Shown here: positions 55,718 through 64,000 of the stretch, piece after piece
Layout: every line of letters begins with the position of its first letter
How positions within the stretch are numbered: the first letter of the stretch is position 1
NCBI RefSeq assembly: GCF_025340265.1
Contig: NZ_CP022708.1
Coordinates: 1,144,501 to 1,208,500 of the forward strand
DNA: 64,000 bases
From: Novosphingobium sp. 9
GTDB lineage: Bacteria; Pseudomonadota; Alphaproteobacteria; Sphingomonadales; Sphingomonadaceae
Direction: 5' to 3'
Notes under the pieces: generated by a model
Database searches by the model: none
What the model saw: the letters and a program-made list of their open reading frames with translations, nothing else
What the model was told of the DNA's origin: nothing
Made by a program: the position numbers and the translations under genes

Positions 55718-56755
55718 ATGAACGCCACAGCCGCCACTTTGTCCGATCACGAATACCCTGCCGGTATCCGTCCTGTCGGCATCGCGCTGATCGGATGCGG
55801 TCGCATTTCCACGCCGCACCTCAAGGCCATCGTCAACCAGCCCGGCTTTGGACGGCTCATTGCCGTCGTCGACAGCGATCTTGCCCGCGCACAAAGCGTC
55901 GGCGAGGCGTTCGGTGCGCCGCATCGACTGGCGACGCTCGAAGAAGCGCTGGCACTGGACGACGTCGAGGCCGTGGTGCTGTGCACGCCCAACGAACTGC
56001 ACGCGGAACAAGTGTACGCCGCGCTTTCGGCAGGTCGCCATGTGCTGGTCGAAAAGCCTTTCGCCGAGACCGTGGCGGAAGCCGAGCGCAACGCAACGCT
56101 TGCTGACGAGACCGGCCTTGTCCTGGCCGCAGGACACACCTTTCGCCATGTCGAGGCAGTTCGCACGTTGCAGGACCGGATGCCTGAGTTCGGTCGCTTG
56201 CGCGCAGTGAGCATTTCGATGTGCGTGTTCTGGGACGGGCCACAGGCGCCCTGGTGGGCGACACGCACGGCCCGAGACGGCCTGATCCTGTCGCTGTTCG
56301 CACCGCATGCGCTGGATTTCCTGCACCTCGTCGTCGGCGAGGTTGATCCGGTGAGCGTCCACGTCGAGGCCGTCCGTCATCAGTCGGGCTGGCAGGGCGA
56401 GGATGAGGCGATGATCCTGTTGCGCTATCCCGGCGATATCCTCGCCTCGATCCATGTCTCGTACAACCAGCGCCACACGATCAACCGCAAGACCGTCCAT
56501 TTCGAGAATGCCACCGTCTGCCTCGATAACGGTGATGAGCTGTGGATCGACGGACAGCCGGAGGTGGTGCCGCAGCGGATGCCGAAAACCGACGAGGCGC
56601 TGCTGGGCGACGGCATTACGCACTACTTCGCAACGCAGCTACGCGAGTTCGCGCTGGCGGTTCGCGGAGCGCCCAACCGCTCCGTTCTGCACCCCATGGC
56701 GCTGCGCCTCACCCGTCTCAACCGCCTCATCGTCGATCTGGCCGCGCGCGGCTGA
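55718..56755 (+). CDS. Gfo/Idh/MocA-family dehydrogenase
   Basis: A 345-residue protein with the N-terminal Rossmann domain (GIALIGCGRISTPHLKAIVN), VVLCTPNELHAEQVYAAL, the EKPFAE motif with catalytic-type Lys, and AAGHTFRHVEAVRTLQDRM before the C-terminal alpha/beta domain. These enzymes oxidise or reduce sugars, inositols or bile pigments such as biliverdin with NAD(P). It sits 26 bp behind the SDR gene. It may act on a hydroxylated intermediate; specific substrate not deducible. Confidence 0.9.
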   Translation: MNATAATLSDHEYPAGIRPVGIALIGCGRISTPHLKAIVNQPGFGRLIAVVDSDLARAQSVGEAFGAPHRLATLEEALALDDVEAVVLCTPNELHAEQVYAALSAGRHVLVEKPFAETVAEAERNATLADETGLVLAAGHTFRHVEAVRTLQDRMPEFGRLRAVSISMCVFWDGPQAPWWATRTARDGLILSLFAPHALDFLHLVVGEVDPVSVHVEAVRHQSGWQGEDEAMILLRYPGDILASIHVSYNQRHTINRKTVHFENATVCLDNGDELWIDGQPEVVPQRMPKTDEALLGDGITHYFATQLREFALAVRGAPNRSVLHPMALRLTRLNRLIVDLAARG

Positions 56756-56785
56756 CACAGACCTCATCTTGAAAGCGCCCCCGCC

Positions 56786-58138
56786 ATGACTGCCAGTACC
56801 AGTATGCCTGCCACCCATACCTTTGACGAAGACCACTATGCCTTCGGATCGAAAGGCTACGCCTGGCTGGTCTGCCTTCTGCTCAGCGGCTTGCAGATCG
56901 TCAGCAACATGGAGCGCCAGATCATCAATCTGGTGGTGGAGCCGCTGCGTCGCGATTTCCATATTCAGGACGTGCAGGTCAGCGTGTTGCAAGGTATCGC
57001 CTTTGCGCTGTTCTATGCCGTTGTGGCCGTTCCGATCGGCTGGCTGGCCGACCGCTGGCGCCGCGACCGGATCATCATCGCCGGGATGGCGCTGTGGGCG
57101 CTGTGTACACTGGGCTGCATGATCGCGCGCTCGTTCGAGATGCTGTTCGTGGCCCGCCTGCTGATCGGGCTGGCCGACGCCTCGCTGGTGCCGGCCTCGA
57201 TGTCGCTGCTGGGCGATTACTTCCCCCGTGCGCGCCTCGCGGGCCCTGTCGGCATCCTGACCGGCGCGACGTTTCTGGGCAGTGGCATGGCTTTGACTTT
57301 CGGGGGACTGTTGCTGGCCATCCTGCCGGTCGATCGGGATGTGGCGTTGCCTCTGTTCGGCTCTATCCACGGCTGGCAGCTTGCTTTTGGCATCATGTGC
57401 CTGATCGGAATCGCCTTCACGCTGGCCCTCCTGGCGATCCGGGAGCCCGTGCGCCGCGATCGTTCAGCCGTTGCGGGCACGGCCAACCATTCCGCAAGCT
57501 TTCGCGACGTCATCGCCTTTCTGATCCGGCAGCGGCGCTCGCTGGGCAGCCTGCTGACCGGCCTGATCCTGTTAGGAACCTACCAGTACGGCTTCTCCGC
57601 CTGGGCCGTTACCATGTTCATCCGCGTCCATGGATGGAGCGCCACCCGCATCGGCTTCATCTATGGCCTCTATCTGATGATCCTGGGCCCCACCGCCAGT
57701 GCTCTGGGTGGACGGATCTGCGACTGGCTGCGTGCGCGGGGACGAGCCGATGCCAATTATCTCGTTCCGCTGGGGGGCGTCATCGCCCTGCTGCCGCTGA
57801 CCGTAACGTTCTCGCTGGCGCACTCGGGCACCACCGCTGCCGTGCTGCTCGGCTTCGTCTCGTTCGCCTCGATCATCTGCTTCGGCCCGGCGATGGCGGC
57901 GATCCCTGACACGGTACCCAGCACCATGCGGGCCCAGACGGTCGCCATCACGATGCTGCTCTCCACGCTTGTGGGCGGCGGTGGCGGTCCCTGGCTGATC
58001 GCTATGTTCACGCAGAACATCTTCGCGAATACCGCAGCCATTGGTTGGTCCATGGCCGTCTGTGCAGGTCTTTTGCTGCTGCCCACTGCGATCTTCTTCT
58101 ACAGCGGCGCACGCACAGCGCGGCGGCAGGAGACCTAA
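56786..58138 (+). CDS. MFS transporter
   Basis: A 450-residue, 12-helix carrier. QIVSNMERQIINLVVEPLRR, VLQGIAFALFYAVVAVPIGW, LADRWRRDRIIIAGMALWAL (loop 2-3) and MSLLGDYFPRARLAGPVGI are seen. Its N-terminal third resembles the MFS gene at 38354 (NMERQ/TMDRG, VLQGIAF/LLQGVAF). Intact frame, last gene of the receptor 2 operon. It probably carries the substrate or a product across the inner membrane. Confidence 0.9.
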   Translation: MTASTSMPATHTFDEDHYAFGSKGYAWLVCLLLSGLQIVSNMERQIINLVVEPLRRDFHIQDVQVSVLQGIAFALFYAVVAVPIGWLADRWRRDRIIIAGMALWALCTLGCMIARSFEMLFVARLLIGLADASLVPASMSLLGDYFPRARLAGPVGILTGATFLGSGMALTFGGLLLAILPVDRDVALPLFGSIHGWQLAFGIMCLIGIAFTLALLAIREPVRRDRSAVAGTANHSASFRDVIAFLIRQRRSLGSLLTGLILLGTYQYGFSAWAVTMFIRVHGWSATRIGFIYGLYLMILGPTASALGGRICDWLRARGRADANYLVPLGGVIALLPLTVTFSLAHSGTTAAVLLGFVSFASIICFGPAMAAIPDTVPSTMRAQTVAITMLLSTLVGGGGGPWLIAMFTQNIFANTAAIGWSMAVCAGLLLLPTAIFFYSGARTARRQET

Positions 58139-58201
58139 CAAAGGTTTGCGCGATACTGGCTAACATCATCGACTGGAAGTTTTCAACCACTCAAGCGTTG
58201 G

Positions 58202-58390
58202 AAGCACGCCCGCAGCCTCATCACCGTCGCCGCGCTCGTCCCCCTTCATGCCAAGCACGAACTGTTCGCGAATCTCAAGCGAGCACGCTAGAAGCGCGTG
58301 ACCGAGGCAGAGCCTGGCGTCCTTGTCACGCACCTCGCATTCTACGCCGGGTTCCCCGCCGCCACACTTGCCACAGACCGGAGGTGAAGA
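58202..58390 (+). pseudogene. Carboxymuconolactone decarboxylase-family remnant
   Basis: A short frame reads KHARSLITVAALVPLHAKHE, LFANLKRAR, then a TAG stop, then KRVTEAEPGVLVTHLAFYAG and FPAATLAT. This is the CMD-family core (S-L-x-T-V-A-A-L, then T-H-L-A-F-Y-A-G). Both ends are missing and there is an in-frame stop, so it is a true remnant rather than a one-base error. Confidence 0.6.
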
Positions 58391-58867
58391 GTGCAAACCA
58401 TCCAGTTCAGCGGCTTGGCCGATGCGCCGCAAGCCCATCGCCGGATGGAAACAGGTGCCAGCTTCGACAAGATCATCCTACAGGCACGGTAGGCCGATTC
58501 TGATGGAGAGGAGCATGCATGTCGGCTGGTGCTTCCCAAGAAACGCGAAATTTCTCCGGGCCGAACTCGCACATCATGTATCTCTGCAAAGCCGAACGCA
58601 ATATGCGGACCGTCCACAACCAAGGATCGAAAATCGGCGATTGAACGGCAAGAAGGGGGCGTCTCCACTTCCAATGACGACCGCTTACGCAGACTTGAAG
58701 CCCTGTGCCTAAATGCGATGTAGAACGCCTCCTGGAAACCGGATTGGCTATTACCATCGCATCACGCTCCGCTTCCACTCCTGAAAAGGAAGGCACGATC
58801 ATAACTTCGCTTTGCAGAAGGTTCAGCAGATCGTTTAAGGGCTGATCGTCAGGATTTTTGAACCGCA
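58391..58867. other. Stretch without a convincing gene
   Basis: About 480 bp between the CMD remnant and rlmJ. Short open frames on both strands have no recognisable domain. The base composition is less GC-rich than the surroundings, which fits degraded or recently inserted DNA. Confidence 0.4.
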
Positions 58868-59697
58868 ATGAATTATCGCCATTCCTTCCACGCCGGCAAT
58901 AGCGCCGATGTCGTCAAACACAGCCTCCTCATCGCCTTGGTACGGGCCTTGCAGCAAAAGCCGGGCGCACTGACTTTAATCGATACCCACGCCGGCTGCG
59001 GGCTTTACGACCTCGGCGGTGACGAAGCTCAACGCACCGGCGAGGCCACGCAGGGCGTTCTGCGGGCCTTTGTCGACCCGAGCCGGTTGCTGGACGACTA
59101 CCGCACCGCCGTGCAGGCGGTGAATAGGGGGACGAACCCCGCCTGTACCCCGGCTCGCCGCAATTTCTGACGCAGCTCCTGCGTCCGCAGGACGCACTAG
59201 TCCTCAACGAAAAGCACCCCGACGATGCCTATACCTTGCGGGGCGTGATGCGCGGCACCGGCGCGGCCATACATGAACGCGACGCCTATGAACTATGGCT
59301 GGCCATGGTGCCGCCCCGGACACCTCGCGGCATGGTTGTGGTCGACCCGCCTTATGAGCAGACGGACGAACGTGCGCGCATCACCGCTACCCTTGCTGCC
59401 GCCTACCGCAAATGGGCGCATGGCGTGACAGTGATCTGGTATCCGCTGAAAGACAGCACTACGCACCAGCGGTGGAAGGCGCAGTTACGCAAGCTCGGCA
59501 TCCCGAAATTTCTGGTGGTGGAACATTGGCTGTACGACAGCGAGCAGCCCGGCATCTATAACGGCGCGGGCCTCTTCATTGTCAATCCGCCCTATGCTTT
59601 CACGCAGACACTGCCGCCACTGCTGGAGGCTTTGCGCGCGGCGTTAGCCCCCGAAGGGCATAACGGCGAGATTATATGCGATTGGTTGGGCGACTGA
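58868..59697 (+). CDS. rlmJ: RlmJ-like 23S rRNA (adenine2030-N6)-methyltransferase (frame disrupted at a G5 run)
   Basis: ATG 58868 begins MNYRHSFHAGNSADVVKHSL, the RlmJ hallmark. LIDTHAGCGLYDLGG and GVLRAFVDPSRLLDDYRTAV follow. The frame is lost after AVNRG; one extra G at 59127-59131 gives DEPRLYPGSPQFLTQLLRPQ and restores the catalytic-type VVVDPPYEQTDE segment (D-P-P-Y), ending DWLGD at 59697. Restored length is about 276 residues, normal for the family. RlmJ modifies A2030 of 23S rRNA during ribosome assembly and is not essential in E. coli. A one-base gap in such a conserved gene supports an assembly error. Confidence 0.85.
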
Positions 59698-59698
59698 C

Positions 59699-60010
59699 AT
59701 GCGCCTTATTCCCCCTTTTCCAAAAGGGCAATTGCCGGGCGTTGAAGGACTCGTCTGCACCGGCAATCAGGCTGCGTTCGCCGCATGCCTCAAGGAGATG
59801 GACGCGTATCAGGCGACGAGCATGAATGACAAGAGCTCGGTTGATTTTCAGCCTGCCAAATGTGCACTCGATGCAATTGCTCTGATGATAGAGCGGTTGT
59901 GCTCTGGTCTGCGCCCCACGGTTGGCGGCCCTATCGGCAGCAGCCCTTTCAGGACGCTCAATTCCACCCCGGTAAGATCGCCACAATCTCAGAGCTATCC
60001 AAAAATATAA
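59699..60010 (+). CDS. Short open frame after rlmJ, possibly truncated gene
   Basis: MRLIPPFPKGQLPGVEGLVC begins one base past the rlmJ stop. The first 50 residues look protein-like (NQAAFAACLKEMDAYQA), but the second half runs into a region matching an IS5-type transposase on the other strand. It may be a small gene cut by an insertion remnant. Function unknown. Confidence 0.3.
   Translation: MRLIPPFPKGQLPGVEGLVCTGNQAAFAACLKEMDAYQATSMNDKSSVDFQPAKCALDAIALMIERLCSGLRPTVGGPIGSSPFRTLNSTPVRSPQSQSYPKI
59840..59950 (-). pseudogene. IS5-family transposase fragment
   Basis: The minus strand encodes YHQSNCIECTFGRLKINRA, matching the R-N-x-I-E-R-x-F-G-R-L-K-I-N-R-A block near the C-terminus of IS5-family DDE transposases, which holds the catalytic Glu. 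The sequence on either side no longer matches the family. No inverted repeats were seen. A remnant only. Confidence 0.4.
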
Positions 60011-60432
60011 CCTTAAATCAATATCTTCTCGATATGCCGATAGATCAAGGCGATAGCTGGAAACGAACCATCATCAGTCTGCCACGGTGATGGGAACTTC
60101 AACCGGCGCAACGCTGTCAGCAAAAATCCTACTGCCATCTTCGAATTCGATCATGACTTCGCTGTCTCGAAAGCGCATGACACGCTGAGCCTTTTACCCA
60201 ACAGCATCGCTGTTGCCCATTGGCTCTCTTCTTCCAGTGTCAGGCATCAAGGCTAACAGCCTTGGAGGCATGTTGCCAACCTATGCCACCATAAATTCGT
60301 CCACGCCGCCTGGCATTATGGCAATGTGAACGCTCACGACCGGGACTGAGCCTCGGCTTGGGGGTAATTCGCTGATTTTCGCGGTGGAGCCCTGCTTGCG
60401 ACGATACTCCCCGCCACGACGGAATGATAGTC
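60011..60432. other. Stretch without a recognised gene
   Basis: About 420 bp. A 34-codon minus-strand frame at 60074-60178 (MRFRDSEVMIEFEDGSRIFA) looks protein-like but is too short to assign. The rest has no recognised coding potential; some of it may belong to the degraded insertion-sequence region. Confidence 0.35.
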
Positions 60433-61227
60433 CTACCCGCCCTGCCACCCCAATTGGCGGCTGAGATCGCGGCATAGATCACCCAATTCGGCGATCCCCA
60501 TGCTTGCCTTGCGATGACCGCCACGATCAGGCTGGAGCACGGTGGCCGTCAGCGGAATACGCCCCTGAAGATCGAAGATCGGGTATGCCGTTGCCCGAAG
60601 GCCCGGAACCATATTGCCATCCACATAACCGAAACCACGCTCGCGCACCTTGTCGCACAGCGCGGCCACATCCGGTCTGTCGCCTTCCAGTTTTTCGAGT
60701 TCCAGCGCCAGCATTGCTGCTGTTTCTGCTTCAGGCATATAGGCCAGGAACACATGGCCGGTCGCCGACCCCAAGAGAGGCAGGACCGTACCGACATGGA
60801 ACGAGGTCATGACCGGCGGGCGCCCCATGATCCAGCGCACGATGGTAGGGCCCAGCGGCCCCAGGGCGGCCATCTGCACGGTCATGCCCGTGCGCTGCGA
60901 GAATTCGCCGATAGCGGCATCGGCAAGACGGTAGGCATCCAGCCGGGCCAAAGTGGTCAGCCCCAGCGACAACCCGGCCGGACCCAGATCATAGCGCCCG
61001 GAATCGGGCAACTGCTGCACCATCCCTTCGGCTATCAGGCTCTGGAGGTAACGATGGACCTGGGGCGCCGGCATATCGCAAGCCTGTGCCAGAACCCCCA
61101 GCGGCGTCGCGCTTCCAAGACCGGCCAGAACCTTGAGAATCCGCAAGCCGATCTCGACCGACTGGATGCCCCGGCGACGCGGCTCGGCAGCCTCCTGCCC
61201 TCCCTTGGTGTCATTATCCGTCGACAA
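60433..61227 (-). CDS. IclR-family transcriptional regulator
   Basis: A 264-residue protein with an N-terminal winged helix (SVEIGLRILKVLAGLGSATP, LGVLAQACDMPAPQVHRYLQ, SLIAEGMVQQLPDSGRYDLG) and an effector domain (GTVLPLLGSATGHVFLAYMP, RERGFGYVDGNMVPGLRATA). It is not a close relative of the two module regulators. Divergent from the MFS carrier at 61463, so it probably controls that gene and the isomerase/hydrolase pair beyond, a usual arrangement for aromatic-acid catabolism. Confidence 0.92.
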   Translation of the reverse strand: MSTDNDTKGGQEAAEPRRRGIQSVEIGLRILKVLAGLGSATPLGVLAQACDMPAPQVHRYLQSLIAEGMVQQLPDSGRYDLGPAGLSLGLTTLARLDAYRLADAAIGEFSQRTGMTVQMAALGPLGPTIVRWIMGRPPVMTSFHVGTVLPLLGSATGHVFLAYMPEAETAAMLALELEKLEGDRPDVAALCDKVRERGFGYVDGNMVPGLRATAYPIFDLQGRIPLTATVLQPDRGGHRKASMGIAELGDLCRDLSRQLGWQGG

Positions 61228-61462
61228 ATCCCTGCATCCTCATGCCTGTTTGCAGGCCATCATAACGACTGCCGTCCCATGTTCGTCAAGTTATGGACAT
61301 CGCGGCCTACGGGCCGCTCCACAGTCCCGTTTCGGCGCCACTCAGTGGAACACCCTAAATTATCCATCTGCAAATATATTTGACATAGGTCAACAAATGC
61401 CTCAATCCTCGCTCGTCTAACACGGCGCGCCGAATGGTGCCCATTTCACCGGGTAGAGGACG

Positions 61463-62776
61463 ATGACAGGCATGATTCCCCGCACCGAGACCGCTATCGA
61501 GGGCTGGCACATCGGCTCCTTCCAGATCCGTATCGCCGCGCTGTGTACCCTCGTGGCGATGCTCGACGGGTTCGATACCCAGTCGATCGCCTATGTCGCC
61601 CCGCGCATCGCCGAGGACTGGGGCCTTGGCATGTCGGCCTTCGGGCCGATCTTCGGGATCGGCCTGCTAGGACTGACCATCGGCGCCTTCGTCATGAGCC
61701 CACTTGCGGATCGCTTCGGCCGCAAGATCGTGCTGCTGGGATCGGTGCTGATGTTTGGCCTATTCGCGCTGGCGACGGCGGCAGCGGATTCCATGACGCA
61801 TCTTCTCGTCCTGCGCCTGCTGACCGGCATCGGCCTTGGCGGTGCCATGCCCAATATCATCGCGCTTACCAACGAGTACGCCCCGGCTCGCTCGAAGGCG
61901 ACGATGGTGACGGTGATGTTCTGCGGCTTTCCCCTGGGCTCGACGCTGGGCGGCCTGATTGCGGCACCGATGATCGGGGCCTATGGCTGGCACTCGGTCT
62001 TTGTGCTGGGCGGCATCCTTCCCTTGCTGGTTTTGCCAGTGCTGGCCTTCGGAATTCCGGAATCGATCCGCTTTCTTGCGACACGCTCCAACAAGGAGGC
62101 GCAGATCGCCCGCATTCTGTCGAAGATCGACCCCGAGGCTTCCGCCGCTGCGTTCATCGCCAATGCACGATCCGAAGCACGCAACACGACGACGGGTTTT
62201 CCAGTGCTCGAACTGTTCCGCCATGGTCGCGCACGCCGCACCGCTCTGGTTTGGACGGCATTCTTCATGAATCTGCTGGTCATGTACTTCCTCGTCAACT
62301 GGTTGCCTTCGCTGCTGAAAGCCGAAGGGCTGCCGCTGCGCACGGCCATCCTCTCGACCGCCCTCCTCAACCTCGGCGGTGCAGTGGGCGGTGTCATTCT
62401 GGGCCGCCTGATCGACCGCATGAACCCGTATATCGTCCTGGGTTCGACGTACCTGTTCTCCGCACTGTGCGTCGCAGGAATCGCTTATGCCGGAACAAGC
62501 GCGGCGCTGGTCTTTGCCGCCTCGGCAGCCTGCGGCTTCGGCGTTTCAGGTGCGCAGATCGGCCTCAATGCGGTGACAGCGGAAAGCTACCCCACCGCTA
62601 TCCGTTCCACCGGGATCGGCTGGGCCCTTGGCGTCGGCCGGGTGGGATCGATCCTTGGCCCGCTGCTGGGCGGCATGCTTCTGGGAGCAGGCTGGTCCGC
62701 GCAGATGATCATCCTGTTCGCCGTGGCACCTGCTCTCGTTTCCGCAGCAGCGGTGTTCTCGCTACGACGCATCTGA
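61463..62776 (+). CDS. MFS aromatic-acid:H+ symporter-type carrier (AAHS-like)
   Basis: A 437-residue, 12-helix protein with LCTLVAMLDGFDTQSIAYVA (helix 1 D-G-F-D-T motif of the AAHS family), MSPLADRFGRKIVLLGSVLM (loop 2-3 D-R-x-G-R-K), RLLTGIGLGGAMPNIIALTN and VMFCGFPLGSTLGGLIAAPM. This family includes PcaK, BenK and MhbT/GenK, carriers for 4-hydroxybenzoate, benzoate and gentisate or 3-hydroxybenzoate. The isomerase and FAH genes at the right edge make gentisate or 3-hydroxybenzoate plausible. Confidence 0.9.
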   Translation: MTGMIPRTETAIEGWHIGSFQIRIAALCTLVAMLDGFDTQSIAYVAPRIAEDWGLGMSAFGPIFGIGLLGLTIGAFVMSPLADRFGRKIVLLGSVLMFGLFALATAAADSMTHLLVLRLLTGIGLGGAMPNIIALTNEYAPARSKATMVTVMFCGFPLGSTLGGLIAAPMIGAYGWHSVFVLGGILPLLVLPVLAFGIPESIRFLATRSNKEAQIARILSKIDPEASAAAFIANARSEARNTTTGFPVLELFRHGRARRTALVWTAFFMNLLVMYFLVNWLPSLLKAEGLPLRTAILSTALLNLGGAVGGVILGRLIDRMNPYIVLGSTYLFSALCVAGIAYAGTSAALVFAASAACGFGVSGAQIGLNAVTAESYPTAIRSTGIGWALGVGRVGSILGPLLGGMLLGAGWSAQMIILFAVAPALVSAAAVFSLRRI

Positions 62777-62789
62777 CCTTGGTTCCCAA

Positions 62790-62998
62790 TACGGGGCGCA
62801 ACCGGCACGGCACTGTCAAAAGCCGTACTGGCAGCTACCCAAGTACAGGCACAGGACGACAAACCTGCACGGAACAATAACGACTGCATCAAGCCCGCCG
62901 AAGGCCATCGTCATCGTCCCGGATATGCCGATGCCCTCCGCCAGTATTGCAGGGGCGAAGTACTGGTCTCCAACGATCTTGACCGCTTCCAGTTCTGA
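62790..62998 (+). pseudogene. Possible remnant of a small secreted protein, no start codon
   Basis: Directly after the MFS stop a frame reads ALSKAVLAATQVQAQDD, like a signal-peptide end, then NNDCIKPAEGHRHRPGYADA and LRQYCRGEVLVSNDLDRFQF before a stop at 62996-62998. No ATG, GTG or TTG precedes it in frame. It could be a degraded gene or one whose start is lost by a base error. Low confidence. Confidence 0.25.
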
Positions 62999-63002
62999 TT
63001 TT

Positions 63003-63100
63003 GGGCAGGGGAGCCGTTGCTCCCCTGCCCGATCGGGCCCTGGTATCAGGGCCTCCATGCAAAAACGGGCGAGGCTGCGAGGCCCCGCCCTTTTCTTTTC
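63003..63100. terminator. Two hairpins, the second a bidirectional terminator
   Basis: GGGCAGGGGAGC pairs with GCTCCCCTGCCC at 63003-63030. A second hairpin at about 63066-63092 (GGGCGAGGC with GCCCCGCCC) is flanked by T runs on both strands, so it probably ends the isomerase operon on the minus strand. Confidence 0.7.
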
Positions 63101-63195
63101 ATCTGCCTTTGTTCGGCCAGTCCATGCCAAAGCCCGTGCGGCACTTGGGCGTGGACCGATCCGGATGCGTCGGCGTCCATCTCGAAGGCCCTGCA

Positions 63196-63831
63196 TCACC
63201 CCGCGTCGGGTTGGACCTCCGGCCGTGAAGACGCGAATGCCTCGATCTCGAAGCAGGCTGCCTCGATGGCGGCGAGGCGTGGCAAGCGCGTTGCGTAATC
63301 GACGCCAAAGCGCCGGGCGTTTGCCAACTGCGGCACCAGACACAGGTCGGCCAATGTGACCGTATCGCCTGCACTGAATCGCCCCGCGCATGAGGCGATC
63401 AGCGTGTCGTAGGCCGCGAGACCTTCCTCGATGGTGATCTGCGCCCAGCGCTCCACTCCCGCATCGTCCACGCCGAAGCCCTTCAGTCTTGCCAGGATCT
63501 TCAGGTTCTGCACCGGATGGATGTCGCAGGCGATAACCTGTGCCAGCGCGCGGATGCGAGCCTTCGCAAAGGCATCGCCAGGCAGAAGCGGCGGCTCCGG
63601 CCATAGTTCGTCAAGATATTCGCAAATCGCCAGCGACTGGGTGAGGAGATGGCCCTCACCCAGCTCCAGTGCAGGAACGAGGCCTTGCGGATTGAGCGCC
63701 AGATAGTCCGGCGCGCGCTGCTCGCCGTTGCGCAGCACGTACCAGGCCTCGTCATGCGCAACGCCTTTCAGCGCCAGCGCGATCCGCACCCGGTACGATG
63801 CCGTCGAGCGATGAAAGCCGTGAAGCTTCAT
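63196..63831 (-). CDS. Zeta-class GST isomerase (maleylpyruvate or maleylacetoacetate isomerase)
   Basis: ATG 63831 gives 211 residues: MKLHGFHRSTASYRVRIALA. The S-x-x-S-Y-R-V-R-I-A-L motif is the glutathione-site signature of zeta GSTs. LNPQGLVPALELGEGHLLTQ (with S-L-A-I-C-E-Y-L) and TLADLCLVPQLANARRFGVD follow. These enzymes convert cis-maleylpyruvate or maleylacetoacetate to the trans isomer. It lies 8 bp behind an FAH-family gene. The pair is the usual end of the gentisate or homogentisate pathway; the carrier and regulator favour gentisate. Confidence 0.9.
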   Translation of the reverse strand: MKLHGFHRSTASYRVRIALALKGVAHDEAWYVLRNGEQRAPDYLALNPQGLVPALELGEGHLLTQSLAICEYLDELWPEPPLLPGDAFAKARIRALAQVIACDIHPVQNLKILARLKGFGVDDAGVERWAQITIEEGLAAYDTLIASCAGRFSAGDTVTLADLCLVPQLANARRFGVDYATRLPRLAAIEAACFEIEAFASSRPEVQPDAG

Positions 63832-63838
63832 GGCGTCC

Positions 63839-64000
63839 TCAGAACGCCTTCGGCCCGACCGTGACGGCGCAGTCCTCCAGACTGTCGATCGACACGGTAA
63901 CGACATCGCCAGTCACGACCGCGCCAACGCCTGCGGGCGTGCCGGTGTAGATCAGATCCCCCGCCTCAAGGCGATAGAAGCGCGAGACATAGGCAATCAC
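63839..64000 (-). CDS. FAH-family hydrolase (fumarylpyruvate hydrolase type), C-terminal part
   Basis: The last 53 residues of a fumarylacetoacetate hydrolase-family protein: AYVSRFYRLEAGDLIYTGTP, then AGVGAVVTGDVVTVSIDSLE and a stop at 63839-63841. The G-D-L-I-Y-T-G-T-P-x-G-V-G block is the family's C-terminal signature. The N-terminal part is beyond the window. With the zeta GST it would give fumarate and pyruvate or acetoacetate. Confidence 0.87.
   Translation of the reverse strand: MIAYVSRFYRLEAGDLIYTGTPAGVGAVVTGDVVTVSIDSLEDCAVTVGPKAF

Overview
The window looks like a chromosomal catabolic region of a sphingomonad-type alphaproteobacterium (Novosphingobium/Sphingobium-like). The DNA is GC-rich, two TonB-dependent receptors carry the DIVVTA TonB box common in Sphingomonadales, and IclR/LysR/GntR regulators alternate with oxygenases, dehydrogenases, hydrolases and transporters. 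Apart from a housekeeping-type RlmJ gene near 59 kb, almost everything is accessory metabolism. I saw no rRNA, tRNA or CRISPR array.

Layout. 0-4.1 kb: a membrane-type sugar/alcohol dehydrogenase (GMC subunit plus a Tat-exported small subunit), a LysR regulator and an OprB-like porin. 4.4-5.7 kb: a small secreted protein and a decayed tyrosine recombinase. 5.8-29.5 kb (module A): RutA-like FMN monooxygenase, an Asp/Glu-racemase-superfamily protein, two FAD monooxygenases, two aldehyde dehydrogenases, an isocitrate-lyase/PEP-mutase-family lyase, a zinc alcohol dehydrogenase, IclR, a PuuE-like cyclic amide hydrolase, an isochorismatase-family amidase, a methyltransferase with a small coiled-coil partner, SDRs, an alpha/beta hydrolase, a VOC protein, a VAO-type FAD oxidase and a LeuCD-like hydro-lyase. 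29.5-41.8 kb: M24 peptidase-fold enzyme, DUF3089 protein, two NtaA/DszA-type FMN monooxygenases, a TonB receptor, two alpha/beta hydrolases, MFS and GntR. 41.9-58.1 kb (module B): a second LeuCD-like pair with a class III CoA-transferase, a second isochorismatase, two more PuuE-like hydrolases, a second IclR, an HMG-CoA-lyase-like enzyme, a second methyltransferase/coiled-coil pair, a second TonB receptor, hydrolase, SDR, Gfo/Idh dehydrogenase and MFS. 58-60.4 kb: remnants around rlmJ. 60.4-64 kb: IclR, an aromatic-acid-type MFS carrier, a zeta-class GST isomerase and an FAH-family hydrolase, which look like the end of a gentisate-type pathway.

How the genes could work together (inference). 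TonB receptors and MFS carriers import a nitrogen-containing ring compound. FAD and FMN monooxygenases hydroxylate or open it. PuuE-like cyclic amide/imide hydrolases and isochorismatase-family amidases release the nitrogen. LeuCD-like enzymes hydrate an alkyl-maleate. CoA-transferase plus HMG-CoA-lyase-like enzyme (module B), or the PEP-mutase-family lyase (module A), cleave it to pyruvate and a short acid. The parts fit N-heterocycle or cyclic imide degradation, but no gene fixes the substrate.

Two cautions. About sixteen genes are broken by what looks like a single missing base, mostly in runs of G or C, always restorable by adding one base; this points to homopolymer under-calling in the assembly rather than decay. 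Several enzymes also lack canonical catalytic residues: the maleate-isomerase-like protein lacks both cysteines, and two alpha/beta hydrolases have G-x-H-T-G where G-x-S-x-G is expected. The most interesting undescribed items are the duplicated methyltransferase/coiled-coil module, the alkyl-maleate module and a palindromic operator motif recurring upstream of many transcription units.
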